Source: Aldrovandia affinis
Lineage: Eukaryota; Chordata; Actinopteri; Notacanthiformes; Halosauridae
Direction: 5' to 3'
Assembly: GCA_029706075.1 (NCBI GenBank)
Contig: JAINUG010000132.1
Span: forward strand, 320,001 to 384,000
DNA: 64,000 nt
The notes beneath the pieces are model-generated. The model was not told where the DNA came from. It made no database searches and worked only from the letters and a program-made list of their open reading frames with translations. A program made the position numbers and the translations under genes. Below are positions 1-12,619 of this stretch, piece after piece (positions within the stretch are counted from its first letter, which is position 1; each line of letters begins with the position of its first letter).

Positions 1-450
1 AGCTAAATGTTATGGGGTTGGCATATCATTTGGGAGGGAATTTAGACATTTTTTCATAAGGCTGTTAATGCAATGGAGATAAGGGAGGAGTCAGAGTTGG
101 AAGACATCTTAGTGTGGCCACTAGGACGTAATAGCGCCCCCTAACTGTCAGTGTCTAGACTACGTCACTCCCAGTTATAAGGTTGGGGACCCTGGTTAGG
201 TAATTGGGTGAAAAATATCTTGCGCAGGTAATATTAAAGACAAAGTTATTTATTTTCACGCAAGTCAGTTCTTTAATCATTTGTAATAGTCACATAAGAA
301 GAAAACCACGGAGGGCAGCAGTTTACAGCACAAACAATGATGACTCAGAATGGCATCCAGAAGCTATCATGATATTCTTTCTATGTTGTACAATAACAGC
401 TACCACATACAATTCTTCAGAACACAATGTACAGTAGTTAACTGGAGAGA
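1..450. other. Intergenic, nothing recognised
   Basis: Unique-looking AT-rich sequence. Short open frames here have no recognisable domain, no compositional bias and no supporting splice context. Confidence 0.5.
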
Positions 451-607
451 GACTTCTGTGTGGCTCAGTAGGTAGAGCACGGCCTTGACAATGTTTAGGT
501 TGTGGGTTCAATTCCTATTGGGACCACATATATTGAAAAATGTATACTACTGTAAGTCGCTTTGGATAAAAGCGTCTGCTAAATGGCGTATGTTATGTTA
601 TGTTAAT
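451..607 (+). repeat. tRNA-derived SINE with L2-type 3' tail
   Basis: A tRNA-like head carries a perfect RNA polymerase III A box (TGGCTCAGTAGG, 461-472) and B box (GTTCAATTC, 506-514). The 3' part holds the sequence GTAAGTCGCTTTGGATAA and then GCGTCTGCTAAATG, the stem-loop tail shared by many fish SINEs and L2-clade LINEs. It ends in a short TATGT-type repeat (588-603). The tail is known to let L2 machinery copy such SINEs. I see no clear target-site duplication, so the copy is probably old. Confidence 0.85.
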
Positions 608-3201
608 AGATCACTAGGACATAATATACTTCACAGCACACATGGTTTAGAGAGCATAGGCAACGGTGACTCTGAAGGGCAATAGTAACAACAGGCCGTA
701 GTTAGGGAACAACGAGAAGGCAATCACAGACCAAACATTAAACCTAATCACCAAGACCTAATATACTTCACAACACTACGTTGCCGCTATGGAAGCAGGC
801 CCAGCATGCAATGCCGTAGTCGTTCTTTACTTAATGGCTTCTACTAAATGTGCTCAATGGCTCATTGTCCCCAGAGCCAGGGTCTTGTCCCGATAATAAT
901 GTAGTCACACTGAAGTTATATCCATTGTAAGTATACAAAACACCAATATGGTGAAGACGCACTGATCATTTTTTGAGAAAAAAAACATACTTAACAATAA
1001 CAAATTGTGGGCAATAAGAGCCTCAATCCAATCCAGGGTAGCTAAAAAAGTTGGCAAAATTGTGGGCAACATAGCTGCTATCAGTAGCTAAAAAAGTAGT
1101 TGGGCCCACACAGCTGCTATCAGTGAACATAGCGGATCGTATTATACACGACTCGTTTGAATTCCTTTAATTGCATTAAATCAGACGGTAGACCAAAACC
1201 TGCAATTGATTTGATTCAAATTTGGGATGTTGAAACGTTCTTCTCAGTTGTCCCGGCGTGAGAGAAGGTAGAGGAGCTTAGCGTGGTCGCTAAGCGAAAG
1301 TGCTGCGGGCCTGTTCAGAGGCTTGTGTCACGAAAGGCATATGCAAACATTTTCACTCTTACATCGCAAAACATTTTGTCAGGAAACTTTGTCATTCATA
1401 ATTAGCACATTTGCTGTTCATCTTTAATTCATCTTTAATTTTCTTTCTTTGCCTTTATATACATCATCGGTAAATGCAGGCATCGTGGTATAATGATAAA
1501 AATGCTGTCCATCCTGTTCATTATTTATAGGCTACTCGGGCTCAGCATCAACACCTAAATACACAATTTATTTTCATCAAGTATGTTAACATAGCTACCC
1601 TTAATATCTATTAATATAGTTTCTTTACTCATTCTAGTTTATGTCCAACCACATTATGCCCGAATATGATTGCTTTTCCTTTTAAATTTGTATGCATATG
1701 GATTGTCATTGTTGACAATAACATTGCTTTGTTATTGCATCAAATAGGCTTTGTTCACCTCCTGGGATGCTCTGTGAACACAGCAGCCGATTTCTCTCAC
1801 AAGAACTCTTCAAGTTACTCTACAAAACTATAAAAAGAAAGAGACAAAATGATGGCATCGTGCAGATATTATTCCACCCCCCCACCGGCCTCCTCGGGTT
1901 TAAAGCCCACAAGCCTCCACTCTCAACTGCTCCACAAATACACACTTGTATTTCCACTTAAATTTGAGAGTGAGGCATTCACAATGTATTGTTGCCTCAG
2001 AGCTGCCATGTGAACAAGTTTTAATGCTTTGAAACGTCCTGCCTTCAGCAGTATTTGTTCTTTTTCTACTGTTACAAACTAACCAGTGTCCAATTCCCAC
2101 CATACTACAACATTCATTATGAGGCCAAAATTCTTTAAGAAACTATGTGATGTATGGAGGTTTTTTTTTCGAGCTTCATTTCAAATATTCATCTTCATAT
2201 TCTGAAATATGTTTCTTCATCTTCATGTTGGAAAAACAATACATTGCCTGTTGTGATTAGTTTTTTGTCATTGTCAAAATAGTAAACAAATTGTTGGAGA
2301 TATGAAACACAAAAATAGTTCCTCATTTGCAAATCACATGGGTTAACTAAAACCTGAGAGACTCTCGATCTGTATTGCTATATTTAGATGAAATGGTCTC
2401 CAGTCAGAAGACAACAAGCCAGATGCAATAGCTTTGTTATGTGGAGAATAAAACATATGGGTTTGATATCCTCGTACTGCTCAGAAAGGGGAATTGTTTT
2501 AAGTCACTTCCTTTTCTAGTTGATGTCCTGACCACATTTTAATTTTGCACAGTTTGAATTACAGCACACTTTTCAATGCCCAAAATATGTATTTTTTTTG
2601 GGAATAATTGTCTTCAAGGGTGGTGTTGTCATAATTCACAAGGGAAACGGTGACATTAAATGGTGAATGTTTCCCAGAATATATGGCATGTCTGACAATC
2701 ACTTTTTCAGAGAAATAGTTACTGACAAAGAACCAGCATAGTAGTTTTTAATGTGCACTCCAAACATTCCCTGGGGAATAATGTCCCACTGTCCTAAACC
2801 TCTTTGATTCTGTTCTGGGAAAATGATACACAACTGGTGTATTCAGCACACCCACACCCCCCCACACACACACAGTCACAATGCAGTACTACAGAGTAGT
2901 GCTTAACACACAACATTTTAACATTTTAATTAAAAACATTACCATGAAAAATGTAGGTCTATTTGGCAGGGCTTTGTGTCCATAGTTTTGCTAACAGTCT
3001 TGCATGTGGCTTGACTTCAGACAACATGTATTCACCTCTAGGGTCTAGGGAGGTCTCTCATCGGGTTATGGATTCAATCATTCTCAAAGCTGCCTAATTC
3101 ATCCATTTTCCTTCTTTCCTGTTTGCCTGCTGTTACAGCGCATCCAGTGGTGCTATCGGTATGGTCATCGAGGACACTACAGACAATTTTTGGTCTTCAC
3201 T

Positions 3202-3203
<2 letters not shown>
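608..3203. other. Intergenic, no gene recognised
   Basis: AT-rich sequence with a C/CA-rich patch near 2840-2880. No coding domain, LINE or transposon end was recognised. Any enhancer content could only be judged by cross-species alignment. Confidence 0.4.

Positions 3204-3235
<32 letters not shown>
3204..3235. repeat. (TA)n microsatellite
   Basis: An uninterrupted TA run of about 32 bases sits directly against the 5' end of a Tc1-like element, which supplies or extends its TA target site. Confidence 0.9.
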
Positions 3236-3238
<3 letters not shown>

Positions 3239-4047
3239 TCAGTGGCCACTTTATTAGGTACACCTGTGCACCTGCTCGTTGATGCAATTATCTAATCAGC
3301 CAATCATGTGGCAGCAACTGAATGGGGAAGAAATGTGATCTAAGTGACTTTGACCATGGAGTGATTGTTGGTGCCAGACAGGGTGGCGTGAGCATCTCAG
3401 AAACTGCTGATCTCATGGGATTCTCACATACATCAGTCTCTAGAGTTTACAGAGAATGGTGCGAAACACAAAAAACATGCAGTGAGCAGCAGTTCTGTGG
3501 GCGAAAGTGCCTTGTTAATGAGAGAGGTCAGAGGAGAATGGCCAGACTGGTTCAAGCTGACAGGAAGGTGACAGTAACTCAAATAACCACACGTTACAAC
3601 AGTGGTATGCAGAAGAGCATCTCTGAACACACAACACATCGAACCTTGAAGTAGATGGGCTACAGCAGCAAAATACCACACCGGGTTCCACTCCTGTCAG
3701 CTAAGAACAGGAAAGTGAGGCTACAGTGGGCACAGGCTCACCAAAACTGGACAGTTGAAGATTGGAAAAACGTCGCCTGGTCTGATGAATCTCGATTTCT
3801 ACCATGACATACAGATGGTAGGGTCAGACTTTGACGTAAACAACATGAATCCATGCATCCATCCTGCCTTGTGTCAACGGTTCAGGCTGGTGGTGGTGGT
3901 GTAATGGTGTGAGGAATGTTTTCTTGGCACACATTAGGCCCCTTAATACCAATTGAGCATCGTTTAAATGCCACAGCCAGCCTGAGTCTTGTTGCTGACC
4001 ATGTGCATCCCTTTATGGCCACAGTCTACCCACCTTCTAATGGCTAT
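3236..4047 (+). mobile_element. Tc1-like transposon, 3'-truncated
   Basis: The left terminal inverted repeat begins CACTCAGTGGCCACTTTATT at a TA dinucleotide. A transposase reading frame starts at 3322 with MGKKCDLSDFDHGVI followed by the helix-turn-helix region (ETADLMGFSHTSVSRVYREW). An in-frame stop occurs at 3652-3654, after which the same frame continues through KVRLQWAQAHQNW to the first catalytic aspartate in WSDES, then another stop. Homology to the sister copy at 45766 ends near 4047, before the second catalytic aspartate, so the 3' end and right terminal repeat are lost. It cannot make active transposase. Confidence 0.9.
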
Positions 4048-4971
4048 CCATCCTCTACCCTCTATTTTCAGGTGGCCTTTTAAAGACCACCTACTTCATG
4101 ACCGCAAATACAAAAATGTAACTTTAATTTTAAATAAAAAGAATAATAATAATAATTTTAAAATCCCCAAACAATTAGTAACACATGCATATGTGTGTAT
4201 GTACAGTATATATATTGTTACTAATTGTGGTGTGAATGGGATAACATGTATGCATACTCAAAGAGCTGCACTTCCTCCCGCAGAACAAAGCTGTCACCCT
4301 CAATTTCAGTAAATCAGTAGTGTTAGTTTCAAGCATTGTTCTCCTCTCTTGGGCGATGAGTTCTGGCATTCATGTAATATGGAACCGTAGACGGTGAACA
4401 CGATCCCAAAATTCTTTGTCATGGCCACTGCATTTTCTGTGGTGGTAAGGGATAAGATATATCTTCCTAACACAGAGCATCTGTGTAATCGTTATACCTA
4501 AAAAATACCCGTGCTACGTATTAGTCATTTTAGACCCATTCATTGCACCTTTTCACTGAGTGTCAGATAATTATACCACGTTTCTGAGCGGTGCCTGTGA
4601 AACATTCGATACATTTGATTTAGTATACCTTCACCTGTTCTTACAGGAGATCAAAGGGGAAATGTATCTATGGAAGTTTAGGGCTATTGAAGAATAAATG
4701 CACACTGCATTTAGCAGTGATTAGAAATCCCAATCTATTAAAGCAGGAGTCTCGTAACATTGATGTCACATGCGAACATATGCAGCATTTCACCTCTGCT
4801 TATTGTTCTCTCTTTGCACGGTTCTGCAGACAGAACCCAAAGCTGAGTCAGAGTCGATCCTTCCGGCTGCTTTGATCACTCGCACACATTGTCTGCCACT
4901 GAGACACAGCCTGAAAGCATCTGCAGAATTATTTACTGTTAGAAGGGCACACTGCTCACTATCTACTAACA

Positions 4972-4974
<3 letters not shown>
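4048..4974. other. Intergenic, no gene recognised
   Basis: AT-rich sequence downstream of a truncated transposon. An open frame running into the (GT)n tract at 4975 only looks protein-like because of the repeat. Confidence 0.4.

Positions 4975-5028
<54 letters not shown>
4975..5028. repeat. (GT)n microsatellite
   Basis: About 27 perfect GT units, long enough to be polymorphic. It generates spurious valine/cysteine and threonine/histidine repeats in translations. Confidence 0.97.
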
Positions 5029-5029
<1 letters not shown>

Positions 5030-5603
5030 ACATACATGTTTGTGTTTGTGTGTATATGAGGTGTGGGGCAGGGCCAGGGATTCTCAAAAAATTGCTGAGG
5101 AACTGTTGAGATTTTTTGGATATCCATTGGGATATACAGTATATTTACAATTAACCTTCCAAGTTGACTAATAATTAAAAAAATGTGCATGGAAACTATT
5201 TGCATGCACAGGGTGTTGTGATCCGCTACCTTGGTGCAAAGATTATTGAGGCAAACACAATATCAGAATGTAATATTCTAACAAAAATATTTGCACAATG
5301 TCCTCAATGCTGTACCCATATTTGCAAATAAGGGATATTTTTACAAAAGAAACAACATATATTTAATGAACTAAATAAGCTATAGTCCTGAAAACTGTGC
5401 AGATGTTTTCATTTCATATTTGGCATTTTTGTTTTCTAATCCTCAAATTATTAAGTCCTGGTTACCCTTGGTGGTGTATATTAGTATATACAGCTTCCAT
5501 TTAAATGAGGTACATTTATGGTAATTATAAATATAAACCATAGTACTGTGTGTGGCTATATATCATCTGAAACAACAGGTCTATGTTTGAAAATGTGTGT
5601 GTA

Positions 5604-5755
5604 ATTTAATCAAATCAAATCAAATCAAATTTATTTGTATAGCGCTTTTCACAATTAAATTGTTACAACTAAGACCATATCATGGTCAGTCCAAGGTGAC
5701 TCAGGGCTGAAAGACTTTGCCCCTCCTGAGTTAGGTAGGGACAGAGGGTGGATTA
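5604..5755 (-). repeat. LINE-type 3' tail with (ATTTG)n end
   Basis: The segment starts with tandem AATCA/CAAAT units followed by TTTATTTGTATAGCGCTTTT. On the minus strand this is the GCGCTATACAAATAAA tail ending in an ATTTG repeat that is common at fish non-LTR retrotransposon ends. The rest (5670-5755) is the less conserved 3' region. It is a short 5'-truncated copy, and the family assignment is from memory of the tail only. Confidence 0.6.
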
Positions 5756-6743
5756 TTTGTGTTTATTTAGAAATCATATGCTGTAAACGGGGCTTCAATG
5801 ACAATATTTCAATGTTTGAAGTGTTTATTTTCAACGCAGTTTTCTATACTGGAGGTCTTCATTCAGTCTGAAATGCGTTAGTTGGGTCACATTTCACAGG
5901 CTAAAGAATTGAAATGATAAATGTGTTTTGATTTGTTGACCTCATTGTTGACATATTTGGATTTCTTGATCTGGACGACAGTAGCTCACCTTTGTTTGCA
6001 AGTTAATGACCAATTATGTATTCTGTTCAACTGGGAAAGAAAAAAAAAGTCCAAAGTCCAAAAAAAATCTGTGAATGTCTGAAGAATCTATACACTGTAA
6101 ATATTTGTACTAGATAGGCCTACTAAAGTTGGCCTACACGTAGTTCCAAAAAAGAATATTGCACGTGACTTGAGCTGGACCTACACTGAAAACAGGGGAT
6201 TTCTTATTTGTGCCAGGGTATATGTGTCTGGCCTTGATATTTTTTGGTTTTTATGTGACCTAATCTTTGTTAATCTGGTTCTGGGGCCATGTTTTTTCCC
6301 CCCATGAACTATAAAGCAAGTGGTATAGCATCATCATGGTGGCTGAACCTGTATTTGTGACATTTTGTATCTAGTACAGATCTACTTCTTTTATTTTTTC
6401 TCTGAACCGGGATGTTTTACATTACAAACATTTTGAAGATTTTCCCCTGCTATGTCTCTTTTAGCTTAAATTCTTCTTCACTAAGTTGTTGCATTGGACA
6501 AATGTACAAAGCACCACTTGTCTAAAGTGACCCAATGCTTTACCAAAGGCTAAACTATCAACCTATTAAGTTTAAAGCTAGATCAAAGGTTAGAGGTTAA
6601 TGTATTTAGCTAAATTCTGAAATGTAACAATGTGCAGTGTTTCTGAAGTACATTCAATCCCACATATATGGTTTATAAATTATATAGGCTATGGGGGGCC
6701 AAACAGGAAATATATAATGAAACCTGATATATGTAAGTAATTT

Positions 6744-6745
<2 letters not shown>
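5756..6745. other. Intergenic, nothing recognised
   Basis: AT-rich, no domain, repeat end or splice-bounded reading frame was seen. Confidence 0.4.

Positions 6746-6827
<82 letters not shown>
6746..6827. repeat. (TA)n microsatellite
   Basis: About 80 bases of TA with one phase break (ATTA near 6785). This is the longest TA tract in the window and self-complementary, so it may extrude or collapse in assembly. Confidence 0.95.
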
Positions 6828-6833
<6 letters not shown>

Positions 6834-9479
6834 TATTTATATATTAAGTTAAACTAATTGAAATGACTTATCTCTACAGTATCAGTATCAACCCTCATTC
6901 TTTAGTTTGGAACAAATATTGTAGAGGCATAAAATTGTTCTGAGGAAATTGTTCATTGTAGCATAAAAATGATGATATAGCTAATGCACTGTAGAGGAGT
7001 AGTATCATCTTATAGTTCATAGAAAATGTACACAACTGTTCTTTTGTCTTGGCGTAATAGTTAATCCCCTAAAGCTAAAAACGTTTTGTAAGTGAACATA
7101 TGTTGTACGTCAAGTCTTGTGGGCGTATGGGACACTGTTCAGCTGTCTTCTTCTCCAGTAAAGTCATACTGATGGATGAACTTCATCTGTGTCATTTACT
7201 TGATGCACACTGTAGGACTTCACAAGGTGATAGCAGTTGAGCTGCAGCAGAATTGCAACTTCAAGGAGACCATTTAAATGACCAAGGTATTGTGTCTCCT
7301 CATCTTCCTCATCACAGAAATAGATAAAAGTAGTAAAACATTCCATTTCAAATCCCTCTCTGGAACTCATGTCGGGACGCTAAGATTGTACTATTACTGT
7401 AAGCAAAGATCTGCAGACATGAAGAATTTGAGGCTTTGCACGTTAAACCAAGTCTCCCTGAATGTAGTGTGTAACGATGACATTCAGGAAACTTCAACAG
7501 GCTTTTTAAACAGTGATTACATTGGGCTATAACTTGTCTTGTCCTGTATAAACACAGGGTCGAGAAGCAGAGGTGCCAGCCAGTCGCAGTTCTGTTTTTA
7601 AAAGTAGTCATGAACAACCATGTTTGTTCATGTTTGACCTAAATAGTCTAATTATAGAGTATGCGAGGAGACATTAAGTGATCCGTTATCTTTATGGGCA
7701 GAGAAGAGAGTATTAGGACACTGTGATCTGGAAACCAATAGCCATGTATAAGAGCTGTTTTGGCTGGTTTTTATATCTCTGTTTATATTAAAAACATTTC
7801 CCATGTAAAATATAGGGTGAGTAGAGTAAACATGTGTTTGGTCATTTTGCATTATGATACCTCATTTATCATGATTAAAATTAGTCCAACTATGAGTGGA
7901 TTATAGACTCCAAGATGCTAACACTCCCCTTTCAAGGCTGCACTGTAATCTGTCATATAATAATGTATTTTAGCCCTTGCCACAATATAAATCATAACAT
8001 GAAAATAACTTAAAACCTGCCCAGGCATACGCAGCAATCCTATATGTGTGTAATACATATGTGTGTAACTTGTCGGAAATCATTTTAATGGCTTTGCCTT
8101 TGATTCAAATGAAACATAGAAACTAAAAACCAACAACTTTCACTAAAATACCACCCAGTACTGGCGAAAGTGAGAACATTTTTGATAATAACCTTGTAGA
8201 ACTGATTCATGGCCTTTTCTTCCCACCACACAGAATCTAAAATAGGATCCCTAGAAGGTGTTTTTCCTATTATCTTCTAGCCAATGTCATGTTTACCACA
8301 AAGTGAAATACCTTTTTTTGGCATACCACAACGGAGAATGTGTCAATCTCCATGCGGCCTGAAGACATGGAGGTTCTGATCGCATCTAGAATGCAGAATC
8401 GCAGACCAATAAGCGCCATGCACACGATACTGCCTACGTATGTTTTATGAGGGAACAAAATACCCATGACCATGATGCACTGATTTATTTTGCCTGGGGC
8501 TTTGAATGCATTTCATTGGCTTCTCGTGATCACTGTCGGACTGATATAGGTCAACCTGCATCTGACCAGTTCAGTTCCACTCAAAATCATGGTACTGCTG
8601 CTTACGCATACAAAAACTGGGAGCGCATGACACTTCGGTGCGATGTGAATAAAATAAATACATTTAGTAATAGTTCAAACTTCATGATGGCAGCAAGTCA
8701 CCATCGTTTCAGTATTTTGGACACAGATGAAGATGCTGGCATGTTTTCAGAGGCTTATTTGTCTGCTTTGAGTGTCAAGGAGGAGGGCTCCTATGACATC
8801 ACTACCCATGTTGTTGTTACTATTAAGCTTTCTGGCTAATGGGACTCTTGTTGAATAGATTTGTACAACAGAACTGATTTATAGTATGTTTTGGGTAGGT
8901 TTCTAGACACTTGGATATATAATTATCTAAATGCCGGAACCACAAAAAAACATTTTCCTCCCATACAGAATGTTGTGTGACTGGCTAAAAACACGTAACC
9001 TCTTTGGAGAGATTCTGGGACACCAAAGGATGCCTGGATCCTGTTTTATAAAACACTGTAGAATTGGACTGCTTTTAGATATGCGCATCTGTTTTTTGGG
9101 GGAAAGTATACAACCTCTTGAGGTAGCACACAACACAATTATTTCTCTGGAATCTGTTATCATATTATTAGGGTGTACATCATTTTGTCTTTATTTGACA
9201 TTTTATGTACTTATAAAATGCATGATGAATCTAATAGGTGACACATATGTAGATGCTGACACCTTATTCCTCTTGGTAAAACTGTGTACTTCACATCAAG
9301 CCCTCAACCATGTCTGTGCAATGTGTACTTTTGGAAGATATTCGGCTTGGTGAAAAACAGGCAGAAATAGCCATTTTAGGAAGAGGTTAACCAGGCTCCA
9401 CTTAAGACCGTAAAATAGAAAATATTAGAACAAAAAAACTGTAAATTGCACAATGAGAGCAACCACAGATACCTAAAAG
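6828..9479. other. Intergenic, no gene recognised
   Basis: Open frames of 130 and 140 codons occur at 8447-8839 and 8931-9353 (plus). Neither shows a known domain, repeat or hydrophobic pattern, and frames of this length occur by chance in AT-rich DNA. No transposon end was recognised. Confidence 0.4.
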
Positions 9480-9502
9480 TTGAACCATTTTAAAAACATT
9501 GG

Positions 9503-9740
9503 GCTCTATTTTCGTGCCGGTGTTAAGCGGCGTTATGCCCTAGCACAGGCGAATTGCCAGTTTCGTCTGTCACAAACGGAATATTTCCTGTCTCCGCCGA
9601 GTTTGGCAATTTTGTGGTGCGCAATGAAGGCATTTGCGCAACTATGGGCTGGGCAGTGCAATAGGGGGTGTGACTATGAAAACAGTCAGGGCTATGCAAG
9701 TTTGGTGTCAAATAATGCGTTTGCGTTAACGTACAACTTT
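9503..9740. repeat. Possible MITE beginning GGGCTCTATTTT
   Basis: The start GGGCTCTATTTTCGTGCCGG, with a GC-richer body of GCGCAA/GCGTTA words, resembles a dispersed nonautonomous DNA repeat found in many fish genomes. I do not see the opposite end, so class and limits are uncertain. Confidence 0.3.
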
Positions 9741-9789
9741 AACATCCAAGAATTGCAGGTGTATCAATCACAGAAATGGCAAAATTATT

Positions 9790-10695
9790 GAATGTGTCAC
9801 ATCAGGATGGCATATGGTAAACAAGGAAAACTTCATCAGGAATGAGGAACAGTGGTCACAAGTCAAACTCACCAATAAGGATAGATGGACGTGGACAAGA
9901 TAACGGCCTCAAAAATTGACACAGAACTGAATCTACAATATCTCCTGATGTTTATGGTTGACTGCCATTCAGAAAACGCTTGTAATCAAAGCCAATGTGC
10001 AACAACGCATAACCTGGTGTAACGAGCACAAAACCTGGACTTCTGAGCAGTGGAAGAAAGTAACATGGTCTGATGAGTCATGGTTTACTCTTTCCTACAT
10101 CTGGATGGGTTTATGTTTGGAGAAAGCCAAACGAAGCCTTCAACCCACATTGCCTGTTCCCAACTGTTTAACATAGCACTGGGTCTGTTATGGTATAGGC
10201 AGACATCTCAAGGGAATCTTTATGTCCGGTTATTACTCTGCACGTTATTACTTAGCACTACGGCTAAGGAATACAAAGCCATTAACATTTTAGGCAACCA
10301 TTTGTTGCACCCTTATGCTGCAAAAATTGTTTCCACAAGATATTTCCATATTCAAAGATGATAACGCCCCCATACACACTGCTAAACAGATTCAAGAGTA
10401 GTTTTATGAACACCAGGATGAAGTCAAAGACCTTACATAGCCTCCCCAATCACCAGATCTAAACATCATTGAACCTTTATGGGAAGTTCTGGAATGTAGA
10501 GTGCAGAGTACACTTCCACTGCCTTTATCTCTCAAATAACAGGAGGCTTAAGAAGGTCCAGTATTCCAGGAGAAACAGTTAATAACCACATTCCAAGAAG
10601 GAATAAAGCAGTTCTGAAGGCAAAGATCGGCCCAACTTTATATTAGTTGATAATATTCATATTTTGTTTGGTGTTTCCATTATTTTGTTTCTGTA
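9790..10695 (+). mobile_element. Tc1-like transposon relic, second family
   Basis: Conceptual translation shows QQRITWCNEHKTWTSEQW and then the first catalytic aspartate in WSDESWF (about 10070). Near 10358-10376 the second-aspartate motif reads DDNAPIHTAKQIQE, followed by PPQSPDLNIIEPLWEVLE with the catalytic glutamate near 10480. Stops and frame shifts break the frame repeatedly, so it is inactive. The right end near 10660-10695 reads TTTGGTGTTTCCATTATTTT, the same terminal repeat as the small elements at 48429 and 59981. The left end was not found. Confidence 0.85.
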
Positions 10696-12054
10696 ATTTG
10701 TTTTGCTATGGGAATTGGTGTATAATGTTATTTTCTATGTATATAAACATTTTCTAAGCATGTTATTATGCAGATGGTATTATATTTTATTCTTTTTTGT
10801 CTATCATGTGCATGTGATCCTTGAGGATGATGGGAAGTTATTGAGATCACAAGCTTACTTAACAAACAAGAAGGGATTTATGTGGTTGGAAAGAGCATAT
10901 TAGGTTACACAAAAAAGCTGACATGTAACCCAAATATCATGCTGTTGTTAGTATTAACAATGTATATTTAGCCAGTAAACAGCAGTAGATAAATATTATT
11001 TTTGATTGAATAACTGCCTTTACAGATGCTTGTAAATGATGTAAATGTGTACAGAGAACCTCCAGATGGTTCCATTTCGTAACTATATGGGGTTAACCAC
11101 AACGAGGAGAGAAATAACCTTTTTTTTTTTAATATGATTTTTCATGTACCAACAAAAAGACAAACATTGAAATAGATATATATTTTCAAATTGTCACACA
11201 TAAATTGAGGTCTTCAGTCCGTCAAACACTGATGTGGGCTAAAGCATGAATCTTTAACTTTTAACCAGTTCTTAACTTATTCTTTCTGCCTTTCATTTAA
11301 CTTAAAAAATGAAATATACCCAAATGTATGTCAAGATATAATTATTTCATTTGCCATTCAGTGTCTACATAAATTAAACTAAAGTAACTTAAGCAGAAAG
11401 CATGTCTTTGAGCGATATCTAATGTACCATATTATCTTATTTGATTGAAGGACGCACATACTGTAGGTCTTGTCCCGCTAGGTTTTTTCTAGCGCGATAT
11501 TTAATGTAAGCTTAACAAATTGCTGAGAGTAGTATGCAAACAATGGAGTGTTGGCCCTGTATGCAACATTAGTTTGGCAGAGCTGGTTGACCAATTGCAT
11601 TCAACTCAAATAAATAAATAAAGGAAAACTAGGTGACACCTGCTCTGTACTTCTTTGACTTGCAAACAGCCTCCATAGTAAGTGTAGTACTGTCTATTCA
11701 GCTAATGCAAAACAATACAAATGTGACATGGCTCATTAGAGGTTTGCTAAGTAACAAGCCAAACACTCCCTGGAGTCATTAGACAATGTTGTATCTATTT
11801 TCAGCATGTAGCCCCTGGTAATGTCCTGTTATTTTGAAAAAGTAAGCTGGAAAGGAGTTTGGCTGCATACTGTACTGACCTATCCACCCTAGGTCCATAT
11901 TAGCCATAAAATAAATTTTCTTACAATGTCTTACTGTAAAGGGATTATTTAGTTTTGTGTCCCATATATTTGCAACAAAGGACTGCCCTTGCAAAAAGAC
12001 TCCATTTGAAAGTTGAAAAATTGCATCAATATTTACATATATATATATACAGTA
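10696..12054. other. Intergenic, nothing recognised
   Basis: AT-rich unique-looking sequence ending in a short (TA)n run that abuts the next Tc1 derivative. Confidence 0.4.
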
Positions 12055-12390
12055 TACAGGTAACTGCCAAAATAAAAGGAAAAGCATGAGTATATTTCTG
12101 GAGGCTCTGTTATGGTGTAGGGTGCATTTTCCTGCCATAATTTAGTTCCATTCAACCCCTTATAGGGCAAGGTAAATGCCAACAACTACAAAGCCATTCT
12201 GAGTGATCACCTTCATCATATGGTGAAGCATTTCTATCTTGGTGGGACCGCTCCGCTCTTCCGGAATGACAATGCCCCCATCCACAGGGCACGAGTGGTC
12301 ACTGAATGGTTTGATGAGTATGAAATCAATATAACCCATATGCCATGGCTGTCTGAGTCACCAGATCACAACCCAATTGAACACTTATGT
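12055..12390 (+). mobile_element. Tc1-like deletion derivative, 3'-truncated
   Basis: The left terminal repeat TACAGGTAACTGCCAAAATA is followed almost at once by sequence for the second half of a Tc1 transposase: GGSVMVWG-type coding, then RNDNAPIHRARVVTEWFDEY and SESPDHNPIEHL. The N-terminal half and first catalytic aspartate are absent. Homology to sister copies stops near 12390, so the right terminal repeat is missing. Sister copies lie at 26135, 34869, 40945 and 52922. Confidence 0.85.
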
Positions 12391-12619
12391 GTGTTCTTTA
12401 TCCTCCACAATTTTTCAATGTCTTGCTCCTTTTCTGAAACATTCTTTGTAGAAAGGGTAAGCTAGATGAATCATTGCTCACTGTCTTGTGAAGCGTCCCT
12501 TCAGTTGTGTTTCTCAAACTCTGTCCTTTGGAAAATACTTGTGAAGTAAGTTCACAGTGTAGTAGATCTCAACAAAAATGTTTTCAATGTAAAGTTCCTT
12601 ACATATTTCCTTACATATA

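Noticed and set aside
461-514. Functional tRNA gene
   Set aside because: A and B boxes are present but the acceptor stem and cloverleaf are not, and the element has a SINE tail.
4770-5171. 133-codon frame across the GT tract
   Set aside because: Its length depends on the repeat, which encodes alternating Val/Cys.
8447-9353. Two plus-strand frames of 130 and 140 codons
   Set aside because: No recognisable domain, no splice context and lengths reachable by chance; not reported as genes.
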